DNA from: an uncultured Cyclobacteriaceae bacterium
Lineage (GTDB): Bacteria; Bacteroidota; Bacteroidia; Cytophagales; Cyclobacteriaceae
Length of the DNA: 64,000 nucleotides
Direction of reading: 5' to 3'
NCBI GenBank assembly: GCA_947492745.1
Contig: CANLOE010000022.1
Coordinates: forward strand, 1 to 64,000
A program made the position numbers and the translations under genes. Position 1 is the first letter of the stretch; the number at the start of each line of letters is the position of its first letter. Shown piece after piece: positions 19,901-26,615 of the stretch. Under the pieces are notes generated by a model. The model was not told the origin of the DNA and made no database searches. It saw nothing but the letters and a program-made list of their open reading frames with translations.

Positions 19901-20535
19901 AGAATAGGTAAGTCCACAGAAAGTGCTACGTCCCCAATGAAGTCCAGCCAAAAATCACGACTCAATTTCCTTTGCTCTACTTGCAGTCCATTCCGCTCTG
20001 CTGAAACGGCCTCCGCAAAACTGAAGGCCTGTCCTTCAGAAAGTGCTTTCCCCGATACCAGCAAGTGATAGTTCTTTTTTAACTGTTCCACTATCAAAAC
20101 ACCTGTTTGCCCATCGACAATCGCATGATGTGCTACTATTATAAAATAGTAGTGAGTTTCTTCTTTCTCCCTATTGGACTTAAGAAGATGCCCTTTGAAC
20201 AATACATCTTTGGTCAAATCGAATGACCTGTAGGTCAGTTCGTGCAATTGGGATGCTAAAGTGGTTTCTTGAGATAGAATTGATTCTTCGTAAAAATCAT
20301 CGATATCATAATTACCATAATAACATTCTGTGCCATCTTTAGAAAAGCGGGCATGTAAAATCTCATTATTTTCAATGAAATGCCCGAAGGCTTTTTTGAA
20401 TGCTGCTCGATTCAGTGTTGAGCCTAATCGAAATACCATAGACGTATTGTAGGTGTCATCATTAGGAGATAAGAGCCACTCCAGTATAAAGCGTTTCTGG
20501 TAAATAGATATTGGGAGAGTAGGGTTATTGTTCAT
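10915..20535 (-). CDS. Three-module nonribosomal peptide synthetase (C-A-T-C-A-T-C-A-T)
   Basis: The 3206-residue product has C1 at about 1-450 (HHAIVDG near 135), A1 about 470-970 (YTSGTTGRPKG near 623), T1 Ser near 1013 (GGTSLL), C2 about 1050-1480 (HHIACDGWS near 1198), A2 about 1510-2030, T2 near 2072, C3 about 2110-2540 (HHIACDGWS near 2259), A3 about 2570-3080, and T3 near 3129 (LGGNSL). It ends in a basic tail, KNRRNKKKKKVKR. There are no epimerase, methyltransferase or terminal TE domains; release falls to the PKS protein. The leading C domain suggests that the first residue is N-acylated or receives a chain from another protein. By eye the specificity residues of A1 read DAWTVAAVCK, a phenylalanine-type code; A2 reads about DVSHYSYEIK (unassigned); A3 reads about DAEDIGEVTK (polar or basic side chain, tentative). 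Modules 1 and 2 share long, nearly identical DNA. Confidence 0.95.
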   Translation of the reverse strand: MNNNPTLPISIYQKRFILEWLLSPNDDTYNTSMVFRLGSTLNRAAFKKAFGHFIENNEILHARFSKDGTECYYGNYDIDDFYEESILSQETTLASQLHELTYRSFDLTKDVLFKGHLLKSNREKEETHYYFIIVAHHAIVDGQTGVLIVEQLKKNYHLLVSGKALSEGQAFSFAEAVSAERNGLQVEQRKLSRDFWLDFIGDVALSVDLPILKQQVPDQKEGAAIYFELDADRTQQLKTYARTHRTTVFMVLSGVFGVLLSKYSNMPCLLISYPINMRPKGYEKVAGCFVNNALLKFDFGVLGTFQELLTSLRHQRKQTKPHLHYSFTEIVQDQRLYNGLEGNRFFNVGLNQTNLNQFPLSLSGVESKPVDIPYSTRSIYEMSLSYDEYSTNHTKFRLEYRKVLLEEGFAREFTTDFQRILFQVMDSKELPLNQISLLSPETYQQVVHDWNATDRPYGREQTVVSLFESQVLVSPDAVAVVFEGEEMTYAELNAESNCLARELRSRYALLEGSVLTANTLVALCVDRSLEALIGIMGILKAGGAYVPIDPQHPLDRIDYILEDTGAAMVLTHVSLSKDKLSHLCAETLLPIDRTQSFYREQPSGNPDVSVVGEDLCYVIYTSGTTGRPKGVMVQHDSLSHLVDVQSTCFPLSIGQALAQYASLSFDASVWEIFHGLTSGAIVHVLSHRIRRDIQLLTDYIQNSDIALATLPPAVLKTLSPEDFKDTLPTLVVAGETSPLTLVQSWGQGRRLVNAYGPTEGTVCSTMHVYEQGDLHTNIGAPNANTKVYVLDADRQPVPVGVIGELYIGGAGIARGYLNREELTAERFLPNPFATERDITRCHARLYRTGDLVRWLPNGELEYIGRNDGQVKLRGYRIELSEVESALDALDGIAQSCVLMRERETEAGATHHLVGYYVAENRSIADPEGLRDVLFSRLPDYMVPDVLVELNAFPLTTNGKLDQRSLPAPDFAIDESYSAPNGAVEEALCAAWSVTLGLERVGVTDHFFRIGGTSLLAMQLAHRVSAEGGLSLEVSDIFRYPTVREQARLSLETAGAAEEIPRSPSVYRVLSHAQQRLWFIEQYSGGTHAYHIPLLLELLPDTEVHLLERALRSLVDRHEVLRSVMECSDTGEWRQVLRSAPLDILHRRGSSSSYREDLRQLMSVPFDLESEYPLRVCFYDVEAAEGDVIQRYVLLLFHHIACDGWSLEVLVRELAAYYEGGLGEGSLDELPSLPVQYCDYARWERNYLRGDLLSEKVEYWRNCLSGHETLSLPLDSIRPAAPSYVGEAHHFSIPRSLSDGLRRLSHEQGVTLYSILLSSVSVLLGKYSGQRDILTGSPYANRGHYQTSGLIGFFVNTLVNRVRLEGDRGFSHLVREVHADQLSSQSYRDLPFEHLLDHLSVERDPSRHPLFQVMFGMEHFGEKGLGPLSDYALPVALGDLWEVEKFDLSIFMDDNEPSIGVRLSYSPNLFRRETIERMGHHYLTLLEGLLCDVEAPYLSHPLVDEAGYRHLAHDLNATDVPTSSDTVVSLFEERVLTSPEAIALVFAGGEMTYKELNVQSNRLARELRVRCKVKMGHEMKADTLVALCLDRSREMIVSILGVLKAGGAYVPIDPDYPKERIDYILEDTKAELVLTQETLSNGVLSHVRETSKMLIDRDRPFYTTGESADLNIPIKGVDLGCVIYTSGTTGLPKGVMLEHKGLCNRILHMIGLSTITSSDCYLFKTNYIFDVSFSDIFTHLIAGATLQVTKKVFDLSEIETLLKSGKVTAVHLVTSQYDFLSSLLASSGLQKIYFSGEALTKEVFSSIPSNIKVYNYYGPTELGEITGCVVRPSMVSSIGAAFPNTRCYVLDIGGAPLPVGVMGELYIGGAGVARGYLNRKELTAERFLPNPFATERDRSLGYTRLYRTGDLVRWLPNGELEYIGRNDGQVKLRGHRIELGEVESVMDTLDGIAQSCVLLRKHSKGARTTDYLVGYYLAKSGSVPNPEALRLSLSSRLPDYMVPDVLVGLDSFPLTPNGKLDRRGLPEPDFDSKESYTPPKGALEKALCSVWCAVLKLEQVGATDHFFRIGGTSLLAMQLAHKVSAEEGLSLEVSDIFRWPTVREQASNLSLGSESTVEEISHVPSTERVLSHAQQRLWFIEQYSGGTHAYHIPLLLELLPATDIHTLECSLHALVDRHEVLRSVMERSETGEWQQVLRSAPVDILHRKSTVSHYEKDMRQWMGIPFNLESEYPLRVCFYEVEGPGGDVVHRYLLLLFHHIACDGWSMEVLGRELAASYKGILSEGPGYTLPPLAVQYSDYARWERHHLTGDLLSEKVGYWRDRLSGHEALSLPLDHARPSELGYTGEVYHFSIPRPLSERLRGLSREQGTTLYSVLLSSVSVLLGKYSGQRDILTGSPYANRGHHQTGDLIGFFVNTLVNRVQLDDRHDFAHLVREVHADQLSSQPYRDLPFGHLLDHLSVERDPSKHPLFQVMFGMEHFGEEELGPLSGYAVPVTLESFWEVEKFDLSIFMDDSHPSISVHLSYSPSLFRPETIERMGHHYLTLLEGLLGDVEAPYLSHPLLDEAEYRHLIHEINATDTLKTDDTIVSLFEERAQISPEATALVFAEKKMTYRELNAQSNRLAGELRARYKGKTGQELLPGTLIALCLDRSLEMIVGILGVLKARGAYVPIDPGYPKERIDYIMEDTKAELVLTQETIATGILAHWSETSKMSIDMDRPFYTTGEAAPIGLPVAASDLCYVIYTSGTTGRPKGVMVEQGSLANLIAHQLDVFDLHEERIVLFSNYVFDASLEQIGLALASGSTLFICKAETISDTSSFTRFLLDHRITHLDATPSYLNNLDFEPTYLKRIISGGEKFDAHLLDRYHGLVFNEYGPTECAVTSSQKIIGTPEEKMCIGSPISNVKYYVLDAGQQPVPIGVVGELYIGGACVARGYLNREELTAERFVANPFASEQDVARGYTRLYRTGDLVRWLSDGNLVYLGRNDGQVKVRGYRIELGEVDAALSGLKGIAQSCVLAKDRKTALGVVKYLVGYYVPEIGATIDTDSLRQSLVTLLPDYMVPSVFMELDSFPLTINGKLDTKALPIVDESKLSAERYVEARNETEKKLVKVWQQVLGIEQVGVKDNFFDLGGNSLALTKVSAKIKEQFSFEIRIVDLVQHVKIDSLAVFIEGMILGENNQGGEKKVVNVKQVLLKNRRNKKKKKVKR

Positions 20536-21388
20536 AGGAAGGTCCTTCGAATAGGTTTGGTCAATACCTCATCGAAGATTTGGTTAGTGATTCGGTTAAA
20601 AAAAAAAATTAACCAATAAAACTTAGAATTCTAAATCACAGTATCTCTCGTACAGGTTGGGTTTTGAGCAAAAAACAAAAATAACAAAGAGGGGCGAAGC
20701 ACACAGTTTCATAAATATCAACTGATTAACATAAAGTTGCACACTTACTTGTGACTAATGGAGGGTATGGCAGCATAAATGGTTTTAATTAAATATTTTT
20801 TATTAAAAAAAAGAACTATACAGTATGCCCCGGAAAAGATATAAAGATGGAAAAAAGCAATCACATCCAGTAAATGCAGAAACACTACACTGATAATCAG
20901 CAAGTAAAAATTTAATATACAGCAAGACTCGAATACATATTGCAATCAGCCGCATCCAAATGATTGCCAATTGGCCACTGATGTAGGATATGAAAGAAGA
21001 AAGAATGATAGATTACTTTCAGATTGGCTGTATCCATCCGTCCAGAATAGGTATTGATTAGATTTTAATGTGACTGTTTTTTGACTGCTTTTCACTAAAA
21101 ACAGAGCTATCTTAGCAGGCACACTGCTACCCCTTCTCTCGAATTCCTGAGGACATTTTCTTAACGCTCGACCACAGTTCACCCTGCTGCATAAGAACAA
21201 GTAATCAGGTATTTCAAAATAATATGCTTCCCAACGGTCTCCGCAGGCCCGAAACAATTTCGCTCTATAATCTATTATGACCGTATTGGAAAATATACTT
21301 CGCTGCTTCCAGTCTAGCTACCTTTGAGGTACAACCTAGGTCTGTATTGATAGTGCCACTCTTTTACTTCCTCTCAGAAGACAGCTCA
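20536..21388. other. Intergenic region upstream of the NRPS gene
   Basis: 853 bases between the NRPS start and the AraC-type gene. It is AT-rich. On the plus strand GGTTAA, a run of A, then TTAACC (20593-20614) could form a hairpin in the NRPS leader. CAAAAATA at 20676-20683 reads TATTTTTG on the minus strand and fits the TAnnTTTG -7 pattern, but no TTG lies at the right distance. Two short open frames here look non-coding. The NRPS promoter should be in this stretch. Confidence 0.4.
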
Positions 21389-22327
21389 TCAATACCTGCT
21401 GTACTGCTCATTGCGGAACTGCTCCGGAGTCTGTTTTGTCATTTTTTTGAACAATCGGATAAAATAAGAACTATCGCTATAGTTGAGTTCTTGCGATATC
21501 CCTGAAATGGACAGATCCGAATGGATGATCAAACGCTTCGCCTCCAAGATTATTCGATTCATCATGATCTCAGAAGGTGTTTTTCCTACTGTTTTTTTGC
21601 AAAGGTAGCTTAGTTGCCTATCCGTTATGTTCATTTTTTCGGAATAACAGGATATCGGACGGTGCAGCTTGAAATATTTATCCACTAGGGCTTCGTAGCG
21701 GTTCAGCTGCAATAGGTCATAACCGAATTTTTGACTATTGTCGGATTTGGTCAAATATACTCTGGAAAGCTCAATAAACAGAGCGTTCAGATAGATGCGA
21801 ATCATTTCCTGATAATTCTGCGAACGGTTCCGGTACTCTCGATGGATACAGCGATATTTATCGGCAACTTCATTCTCCTCACCTGGGGAGAGCTGGATAA
21901 TCGGTAGGCTAAAGGTCGAATTGAAAAAAGGGAAGCGGGTCAATTTCTCCGTATCAAAGTCGTGAAGGAAAAACTCTTTCGTAAAAAACAAAATGCAGCC
22001 ATCGACATCTGCGGACAGCTTCCATTGGTGTATCTGTCCAGGAGAAACAATGAACAGTGCCCCCGGAGCTACATCGTATTCCTGAAAATCAATGGTATGA
22101 ACACCACTGCCCTTGGTCACCAATAGAATAAGGTAAAAATTATGACCATGTGGTTTTTCTATGAACAGGTTCTCTTGGACATGTTCGCTAAAACTGCGTA
22201 TGTAAAAGTTCTTTTCGAACCCCATACAATTATTGTAATCATCAAAGTTGGATATCGCGAATACGGGAAGATTATTGTTATGATTCATAACTTCATTTAC
22301 ATCAACGTTTATGAGCTTGTCATCCAA
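21389..22327 (-). CDS. AraC family transcriptional regulator
   Basis: The 312-residue product has an N-terminal cupin-type sensing domain (about 45-140, with EKPHGHNFYLILLVTKGSG and a VSPGQIHQW turn). A C-terminal double helix-turn-helix domain lies at about 205-310; the second motif reads NYSDSSYFIRLFKKMTKQTP followed by EQFRNE, typical of the family. It should bind DNA and switch a nearby promoter in response to a small molecule. It points toward the NRPS gene (853 bases downstream, same strand) and is divergent from the Nit1C operon, so either could be its target. AraC regulators next to biosynthetic clusters are common. Confidence 0.92.
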   Translation of the reverse strand: MDDKLINVDVNEVMNHNNNLPVFAISNFDDYNNCMGFEKNFYIRSFSEHVQENLFIEKPHGHNFYLILLVTKGSGVHTIDFQEYDVAPGALFIVSPGQIHQWKLSADVDGCILFFTKEFFLHDFDTEKLTRFPFFNSTFSLPIIQLSPGEENEVADKYRCIHREYRNRSQNYQEMIRIYLNALFIELSRVYLTKSDNSQKFGYDLLQLNRYEALVDKYFKLHRPISCYSEKMNITDRQLSYLCKKTVGKTPSEIMMNRIILEAKRLIIHSDLSISGISQELNYSDSSYFIRLFKKMTKQTPEQFRNEQYSRY

Positions 22328-22683
22328 AACCCAACCCCATCTATCTGAAATAGAGAAGGTAACACTATAATTTTCAGGTACAAATATGGGTTCAGTATAA
22401 AATGATAAAATACCCCATCGGTACTATTAATGAGAATACCATCATTTTCATGAATACCTTGTTCGGTCCACTTTTCCAATCCAGGTATGATGACAATCCG
22501 TACTCCAAAAGCTTAGCTCATACCATGGAGAGTACGTACTTCTCGGTAACCCATCGTATTACATATAAAACGCAGAAAACATAGATTCATTATCTAAACG
22601 TCGTGGTAATGAAATCCATCTTACAGGAGCCATTCTTATAACGATTTTGTCGCAGAAGTAACGTGGACAATGAGAATAGTCTA

Positions 22684-22730
22684 TCCCGGATTATGTATAG
22701 GAGCTTTGTCATAAAGGCTTAAAACAGGCT
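22684..22730 (+). repeat. R1 repeat, decayed left half
   Basis: TCCCGGATTATGTATAGGAG followed by CTTTGTCATAAAGGCTTAAAA parallels the left end of R1 (CCGAATCATGCATTGGAGC, then TTAGTTATGAGGGCTTAAAA) with scattered changes. No core or right end is visible. Confidence 0.45.
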
Positions 22731-22742
22731 TCATCAGGGTGA

Positions 22743-22790
22743 AAATCCCTTGATTTTCGCTGTAAAACAAAAAGCATACATTACTTCCAA
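22743..22790 (+). repeat. R4 weak repeat copy
   Basis: TTGATTTTCGCTGTAAAACA followed by AAAAGC resembles TTAATTTTCGCTATAAAACA at 62837-62856 and TTAATTTTCACTATGAAATA near 50691. All three are intergenic. Confidence 0.4.
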
Positions 22791-23288
22791 ATATTAATTT
22801 ACGACTTAGCTTGCTTTTCGCGAAATCTTTTTGGGCAATACGCCCCTAATTGTAATACCGATGACCTATAAAGGCTATTTTACAATCCTAAATCAATAAA
22901 AAAACAAATAAACATTGAAAATTGGCTTTAAAACAAGGCCGCGAACTCATTATTCGCATCAAAACTTCAAGATTAGGGTATAAAAAACATCACGATGATG
23001 GATTTTCTTGAGTACCGTATTTTAAGACCTGTTCACAAGGCCCACTCCACAAAGATTATTTTAAGAAAATTCAAATTACAACCTACCCATTTCTACGTAC
23101 TTTATGAAAAAATCAATAAAAGAAATAAAATTGAATAATTTCATACTTTTAATCATTTAACGATGTTTTTATCAACAAAACAATCATTTATTTCAATTTT
23201 TAATTAAAAATCGGAATTTTATTGAATTAAGTCTGATTAGTACCGCCTTTTGTCATTTTAGTGCTACTTAGAATCAAACCAAGTAATT

Positions 23289-23296
23289 TATGTTTG
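23289..23296 (+). promoter_or_regulatory. Putative -7 promoter element of the Nit1C operon
   Basis: TATGTTTG fits the Bacteroidota TAnnTTTG pattern exactly and lies 29 bases before the nitB ATG. No TTG -33 box is at the ideal distance, which would be consistent with an activator-dependent promoter. Confidence 0.45.
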
Positions 23297-23325
23297 TAGT
23301 GTTAAACTAAAAATACTATTCAATT

Positions 23326-23808
23326 ATGCCTAAAGTACAGAAAGAATTACACAAGGACGGAGACTTTTTTGTTGATTATGAGGACAAAGTATTCGAGGAT
23401 GTCAAAGCAAAATCGGGCGAAAAAGCCTTGGTCACCTTTCATACCGTTGCTTTCGAAGGGTCCATAGGACTGGTCAATATCCTAACGGCCACTCGACTAC
23501 AACGAAAGGGTTTTGAGACCTCCATCCTTCTGTACGGCCCTGGCGTCACTTTGGGAATACAACGAGGATTTCCTACGCTGGGCAGTGAAGCCTTTCCCGG
23601 TCATTTGAACTATGCTGCCCGTCTCAAAAAATTCATGGAAGAAGGTGGCAAGATCTATGCCTGCCGCTTTGCCCTACAGGCATTGTACGGACACGGAGAG
23701 CCCTCACTATTGCCCGGCATACAACCTATCAGCCCTTTGGATGTACTGGACATACAATTGGTACATCGCAACGAAGATGCCTTCATGGTTCATACATGGA
23801 CCATGTAG
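23326..23808 (+). CDS. nitB: Nit1C cluster: MSMEG_0572/Sll0783 family nitrogen-starvation protein
   Basis: This 160-residue protein has no signal peptide. The segments [20 protein letters not shown] and [20 protein letters not shown], with a DsrE-like alternation of strands and helices, match the MSMEG_0572/Sll0783 family, the first gene of Nit1C clusters in cyanobacteria, mycobacteria and proteobacteria. Its biochemical role is not established; genes of this set are induced in nitrogen starvation and tied to cyanide-nitrogen use. It heads a plus-strand operon of seven genes, and the strict gene order makes the call firm. The 100-base gap to the nitrilase gene contains a hairpin. The symbol follows the nitBCDEFGH naming from memory. 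Confidence 0.88.
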   Translation: MPKVQKELHKDGDFFVDYEDKVFEDVKAKSGEKALVTFHTVAFEGSIGLVNILTATRLQRKGFETSILLYGPGVTLGIQRGFPTLGSEAFPGHLNYAARLKKFMEEGGKIYACRFALQALYGHGEPSLLPGIQPISPLDVLDIQLVHRNEDAFMVHTWTM

Positions 23809-23856
23809 CTTCAAGTCTTTCCTCAATAGCCTAATTAACAACGTCCATGCTTTCCC

Positions 23857-23882
23857 GGTGAGAAGGGGCCTCCTTTTCTCAT
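23857..23882 (+). promoter_or_regulatory. Intercistronic hairpin between nitB and nitC
   Basis: GGTGAGAAGG-GGCC-TCCTTTTCTCATT forms a stem of about 8 pairs with one bulge and is not followed by a T run. It may set the ratio of the two messages by processing or partial termination. It lies in the only sizeable gap of the first six genes. Confidence 0.4.
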
Positions 23883-23908
23883 TGGGCGCATGAACAGCAT
23901 CAACGAGA

Positions 23909-24919
23909 ATGGAAAATATGTTCAAAAAACCTATAGTAAAAGGAGCTGCGGTACAGATTTCGCCTGTTTTGGGAAGCAAATCGGGAACACTCGAAAAAGT
24001 TGCCGACGCTATTGTCGATGCCTCGTCACAAGGTGCAGATATTATCGTCTTCCCGGAGACCTTGGTACCCAATTACCCTTATTTTTCATTTATAAAACCC
24101 GCAGTAAGCATCCGCAAGGAACATACTCAACTGTACGAGGAAAGTGTCGTAGTGCCAAGCGAGGACACCGAGATCATAGGCAGTCTGGCCAAAGAACACC
24201 GAATAGTGGTCGTACTGGGCGTCAATGAACGTGAGCGAGGCACACTATATAACACACAGCTCATCTTCGACACTACGGGGCTACTTGCCCTAAAGCGGCG
24301 CAAGATCACACCGACCTATCATGAGCGCATGATATGGGGGCAAGGTGATGGCAGTGGACTGCAAGCCGTCGACACCAGCATCGGCCGGATAGGCGCACTG
24401 GCCTGTTGGGAACATTACAATCCCCTGGCCCGATTTGCACTGATGAACGACCATGAAGAAATCCATTGCAGCCAGTTTCCCGGAGCTATGGTCGGTCAGA
24501 TTTTTGCCGATCAAATGGAGGTGACCATGCGGCATCATGCTTTGGAGTCGGGATGTTTTGTCATCAATTCCACGGGATACCTGTATCCCGAACAGGTAAG
24601 GGAAATCACTGAAGACCCCCAGATGCAAAAAGTTCTGGAAAAAGGCTGTTTTACGGCCATAATATCACCAGAAGGCAAGATCATCTCCGATGTGCTGAGC
24701 GAAGGGGAAGGCATCGTGTATGCGGACATGGACATGGGCCTCATCCTGAAAAGAAAAAGGATGATGGATTCCGTAGGACACTATGCCCGACCGGAGTTAC
24801 TGTCCCTGACCATTGACAAAAAACCAAAGCATCTCATTTATGAAACCAAGTCTTCCACCAACGCAGAAAATAATGAACAGCACACGACTACCGGCGAACA
24901 GTCATTCTTTGCTGAATGA
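23909..24919 (+). CDS. nitC: Nit1C cluster: Nit6803-type nitrilase
   Basis: The 336-residue cytoplasmic carbon-nitrogen hydrolase should convert a nitrile (or HCN) to carboxylic acid and ammonia. The catalytic triad is visible: Glu50 in FPETLVPNYPY, Lys132 in RRKITPTYHER, and the nucleophile Cys166 in GALACWEHYNPLARF. The CWEHYNPL signature separates true nitrilases of the Nit1/Nit6803 branch from amidases. Length is normal. The start MENMFKKPIVKGAAVQ puts the first strand at the usual place. The last 47 bases overlap the chosen start of the radical SAM gene. Confidence 0.95.
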   Translation: MENMFKKPIVKGAAVQISPVLGSKSGTLEKVADAIVDASSQGADIIVFPETLVPNYPYFSFIKPAVSIRKEHTQLYEESVVVPSEDTEIIGSLAKEHRIVVVLGVNERERGTLYNTQLIFDTTGLLALKRRKITPTYHERMIWGQGDGSGLQAVDTSIGRIGALACWEHYNPLARFALMNDHEEIHCSQFPGAMVGQIFADQMEVTMRHHALESGCFVINSTGYLYPEQVREITEDPQMQKVLEKGCFTAIISPEGKIISDVLSEGEGIVYADMDMGLILKRKRMMDSVGHYARPELLSLTIDKKPKHLIYETKSSTNAENNEQHTTTGEQSFFAE

Positions 24920-25991
24920 AATACAGGCACTGGGCATCAAAATAGAAGATGACGGTGATCTCACTGTAAGAGAAGGCGGAGCAGGACCTACTGACCATAA
25001 GGCAGTGAGTATTTTCAAGACGACGGTAATGATTCCCGTATTGAGCCCTTCGGCAGAAAGTTCTCCGTTCATCGCCACAAAGCCCTCAAAAATGGGAGTT
25101 GCCTCCCTCAAGAGAGACGGGAAGGTACTGACTACTATCCGTTTTATCGGGGAACCACGGTTTTACAGTGAAAAAAGCTCCGATGGTATCCCTTTCTGGA
25201 AGATCGCACGACTGCACAGCAAAGATGTCCTAGCGACTACAGTGTTACAGAACTGTATCCGCTACAAAAACAAGGATACCTCCTGTCAGTTCTGCGCTAT
25301 CGAGGAGTCCTTAAAGTACGATACCACCATCGCCTATAAAAAACCAAAGCACTTGGCCGAGGTGGCCCAGCGTGCCGTAGCACTGGATGGCGTATCGCAG
25401 TTCATCATGACCACAGGAACACCCGCGAGCACAGACCGTGGGGCCAAAATCCTGTTCGAAAGTGTAAAAGCAGTAAAAGCAGCGGTAGACATACCCATAC
25501 AGATCCAATGTGAGCCGCCCGACAGTTTTGACTGGTTCACCAAGCTCAAAGATGCGGGTGCCAGTGCTATCGGCATGCACCTAGAGGCCGTCAGCGACCG
25601 GGTCAGAAACCGGATAATGCCCGGCAAGGCCGAGGTATCCATGGCCTATTACTTTAAGGCTTTCCAAGCTGCCGTTGAAGTATTTGGCAGAGGTAATGTC
25701 AGCACGTATATCTTGGCGGGTCTGGGAGATACACAAGAAGAAATACTTTCCATGAGTGAGCGATTGATTGCTATAGGAGTATATCCTTTCGTCGTCCCTT
25801 TTGTCCCTGTACGCAATACACCTCTGGAGAACCACAATTCTCCGGACAAAGATTTTATGCATGGAATCCTTGACCCTTTAGCGAACTTATTGGTCTGCGC
25901 AGGGATGACCTCCGACACTTTGGCCTCAGGCTGCGCAAAATGTGGTGCCTGCTCCACCCTATCCATATTCGAAAAAAAACACAGCGCATGA
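24873..25991 (+). CDS. nitD: Nit1C cluster: MSMEG_0568 family radical SAM protein
   Basis: The product has 372 residues from the chosen ATG (MNSTRLPANSHSLLNEIQAL); a longer frame from 24813 would overlap the nitrilase by 107 bases, and the family starts at the LL-E-QALG motif. It is a biotin-synthase-like barrel. The cluster cysteines appear as Cys128, Cys138 and Cys141 (CIRYKNKDTSCQFC), a C-X9-C-X2-C spacing instead of the classical C-X3-C-X2-C. There is also a C-terminal cysteine group, SGCAKCGAC. As a radical SAM enzyme it would cleave S-adenosylmethionine at a 4Fe-4S cluster; its substrate is unknown. The stop overlaps the next ATG by 4 bases. Confidence 0.92.
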   Translation: MNSTRLPANSHSLLNEIQALGIKIEDDGDLTVREGGAGPTDHKAVSIFKTTVMIPVLSPSAESSPFIATKPSKMGVASLKRDGKVLTTIRFIGEPRFYSEKSSDGIPFWKIARLHSKDVLATTVLQNCIRYKNKDTSCQFCAIEESLKYDTTIAYKKPKHLAEVAQRAVALDGVSQFIMTTGTPASTDRGAKILFESVKAVKAAVDIPIQIQCEPPDSFDWFTKLKDAGASAIGMHLEAVSDRVRNRIMPGKAEVSMAYYFKAFQAAVEVFGRGNVSTYILAGLGDTQEEILSMSERLIAIGVYPFVVPFVPVRNTPLENHNSPDKDFMHGILDPLANLLVCAGMTSDTLASGCAKCGACSTLSIFEKKHSA

Positions 25992-26608
25992 TCTACTTTA
26001 AAACCGACAAGAAAGATAGAGGCCTGGATTTTATCCGCATCACTATCCCGAACAGTGATACCCAATTGGAAGCTTATTATGCTACGCGCAGGTCTATCTT
26101 CTGTGACGAGCAGGGTGTTTTTGTTGATTCCGATGCTGATGAGTACGATCTTCGGGCTATCCCCATCATAGCGGCCAACCATTATCTTGGGTCGCCCGAT
26201 GAGGTCATCGGCGTGGTACGTATTTATGAAGGGAAGGAGCGCGAGTGGTTTGGGGGCAGACTGGGGGTGAGCAAAGACTATCGTTCTTTTTCAAAATTCA
26301 TCTGTCCACATCTGTTTGCAGCGTATACTGCATCGCCACTTTATCAAATGTCCGTAGCTGCCAGTTTGATCTTCCGGGCTGTTTCTCTGGCCAATCATAT
26401 CGGTTGCGATAAGTTCTCTGCCTATGTGCAAGAGCAGAATGTCAAATTGTTTCGACGTTTGCACTGGCATACGATCAGAGAAGTGACCTTACATGGCAGG
26501 AAGCATTTCCTGATGGAAGCAGACTTGGAATCCTATCCTGCCACGCCCATTTATGCTACCTCATTTGCCAATACAGCGATACTAGCAGAACTATCCAAAG
26601 TAGCCTAA
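25988..26608 (+). CDS. nitE: Nit1C cluster: MSMEG_0567/Sll0786 family N-acetyltransferase
   Basis: The product has 206 residues from the ATG that overlaps the radical SAM stop (ATGA). An upstream in-frame start at 25940 lies inside the preceding gene and is less likely. The GNAT fold is suggested by EAYYATRRSIFCDEQGVF near the start, IGVVRIYEG, and a long C-terminal part with KLFRRLHWHTI, the usual acetyl-CoA-site end motif. It probably transfers an acyl group to an amine; its substrate is unknown. In other bacteria it is fused with or next to the AIR-synthase-like gene, as here. Confidence 0.9.
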   Translation: MIYFKTDKKDRGLDFIRITIPNSDTQLEAYYATRRSIFCDEQGVFVDSDADEYDLRAIPIIAANHYLGSPDEVIGVVRIYEGKEREWFGGRLGVSKDYRSFSKFICPHLFAAYTASPLYQMSVAASLIFRAVSLANHIGCDKFSAYVQEQNVKLFRRLHWHTIREVTLHGRKHFLMEADLESYPATPIYATSFANTAILAELSKVA

Positions 26609-26615
26609 ACCAACG

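Larger units (their letters stand above)
22328..23325. other. Intergenic region between araC-type gene and Nit1C operon
   Basis: About 1 kb without a convincing gene. It holds a decayed R1 half-copy (22684-22730), an R4-like stretch (22743-22790) and a very AT-rich tract (23080-23230) typical of a regulatory region, ending in the -7-like TATGTTTG at 23289-23296. Confidence 0.5.

Noticed and set aside
10915-20535. Modules with reductive or epimerase domains in the NRPS
   Set aside because: All spacing between T and the next C domain is linker length; no E, MT or R domain motifs seen.
20745-21257. Two minus-strand frames (66 and 103 codons) between the AraC-type and NRPS genes
   Set aside because: No family resemblance, odd composition (Phe/Leu/Ile-rich or Cys/Arg mix), no conserved start context; probably chance frames in a regulatory region.
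24813-24872. Longer N-terminus for the radical SAM gene
   Set aside because: Would overlap the nitrilase by 107 bases; the family starts close to MNSTRLPANSHSLLNEIQ, so the start at 24873 is preferred.
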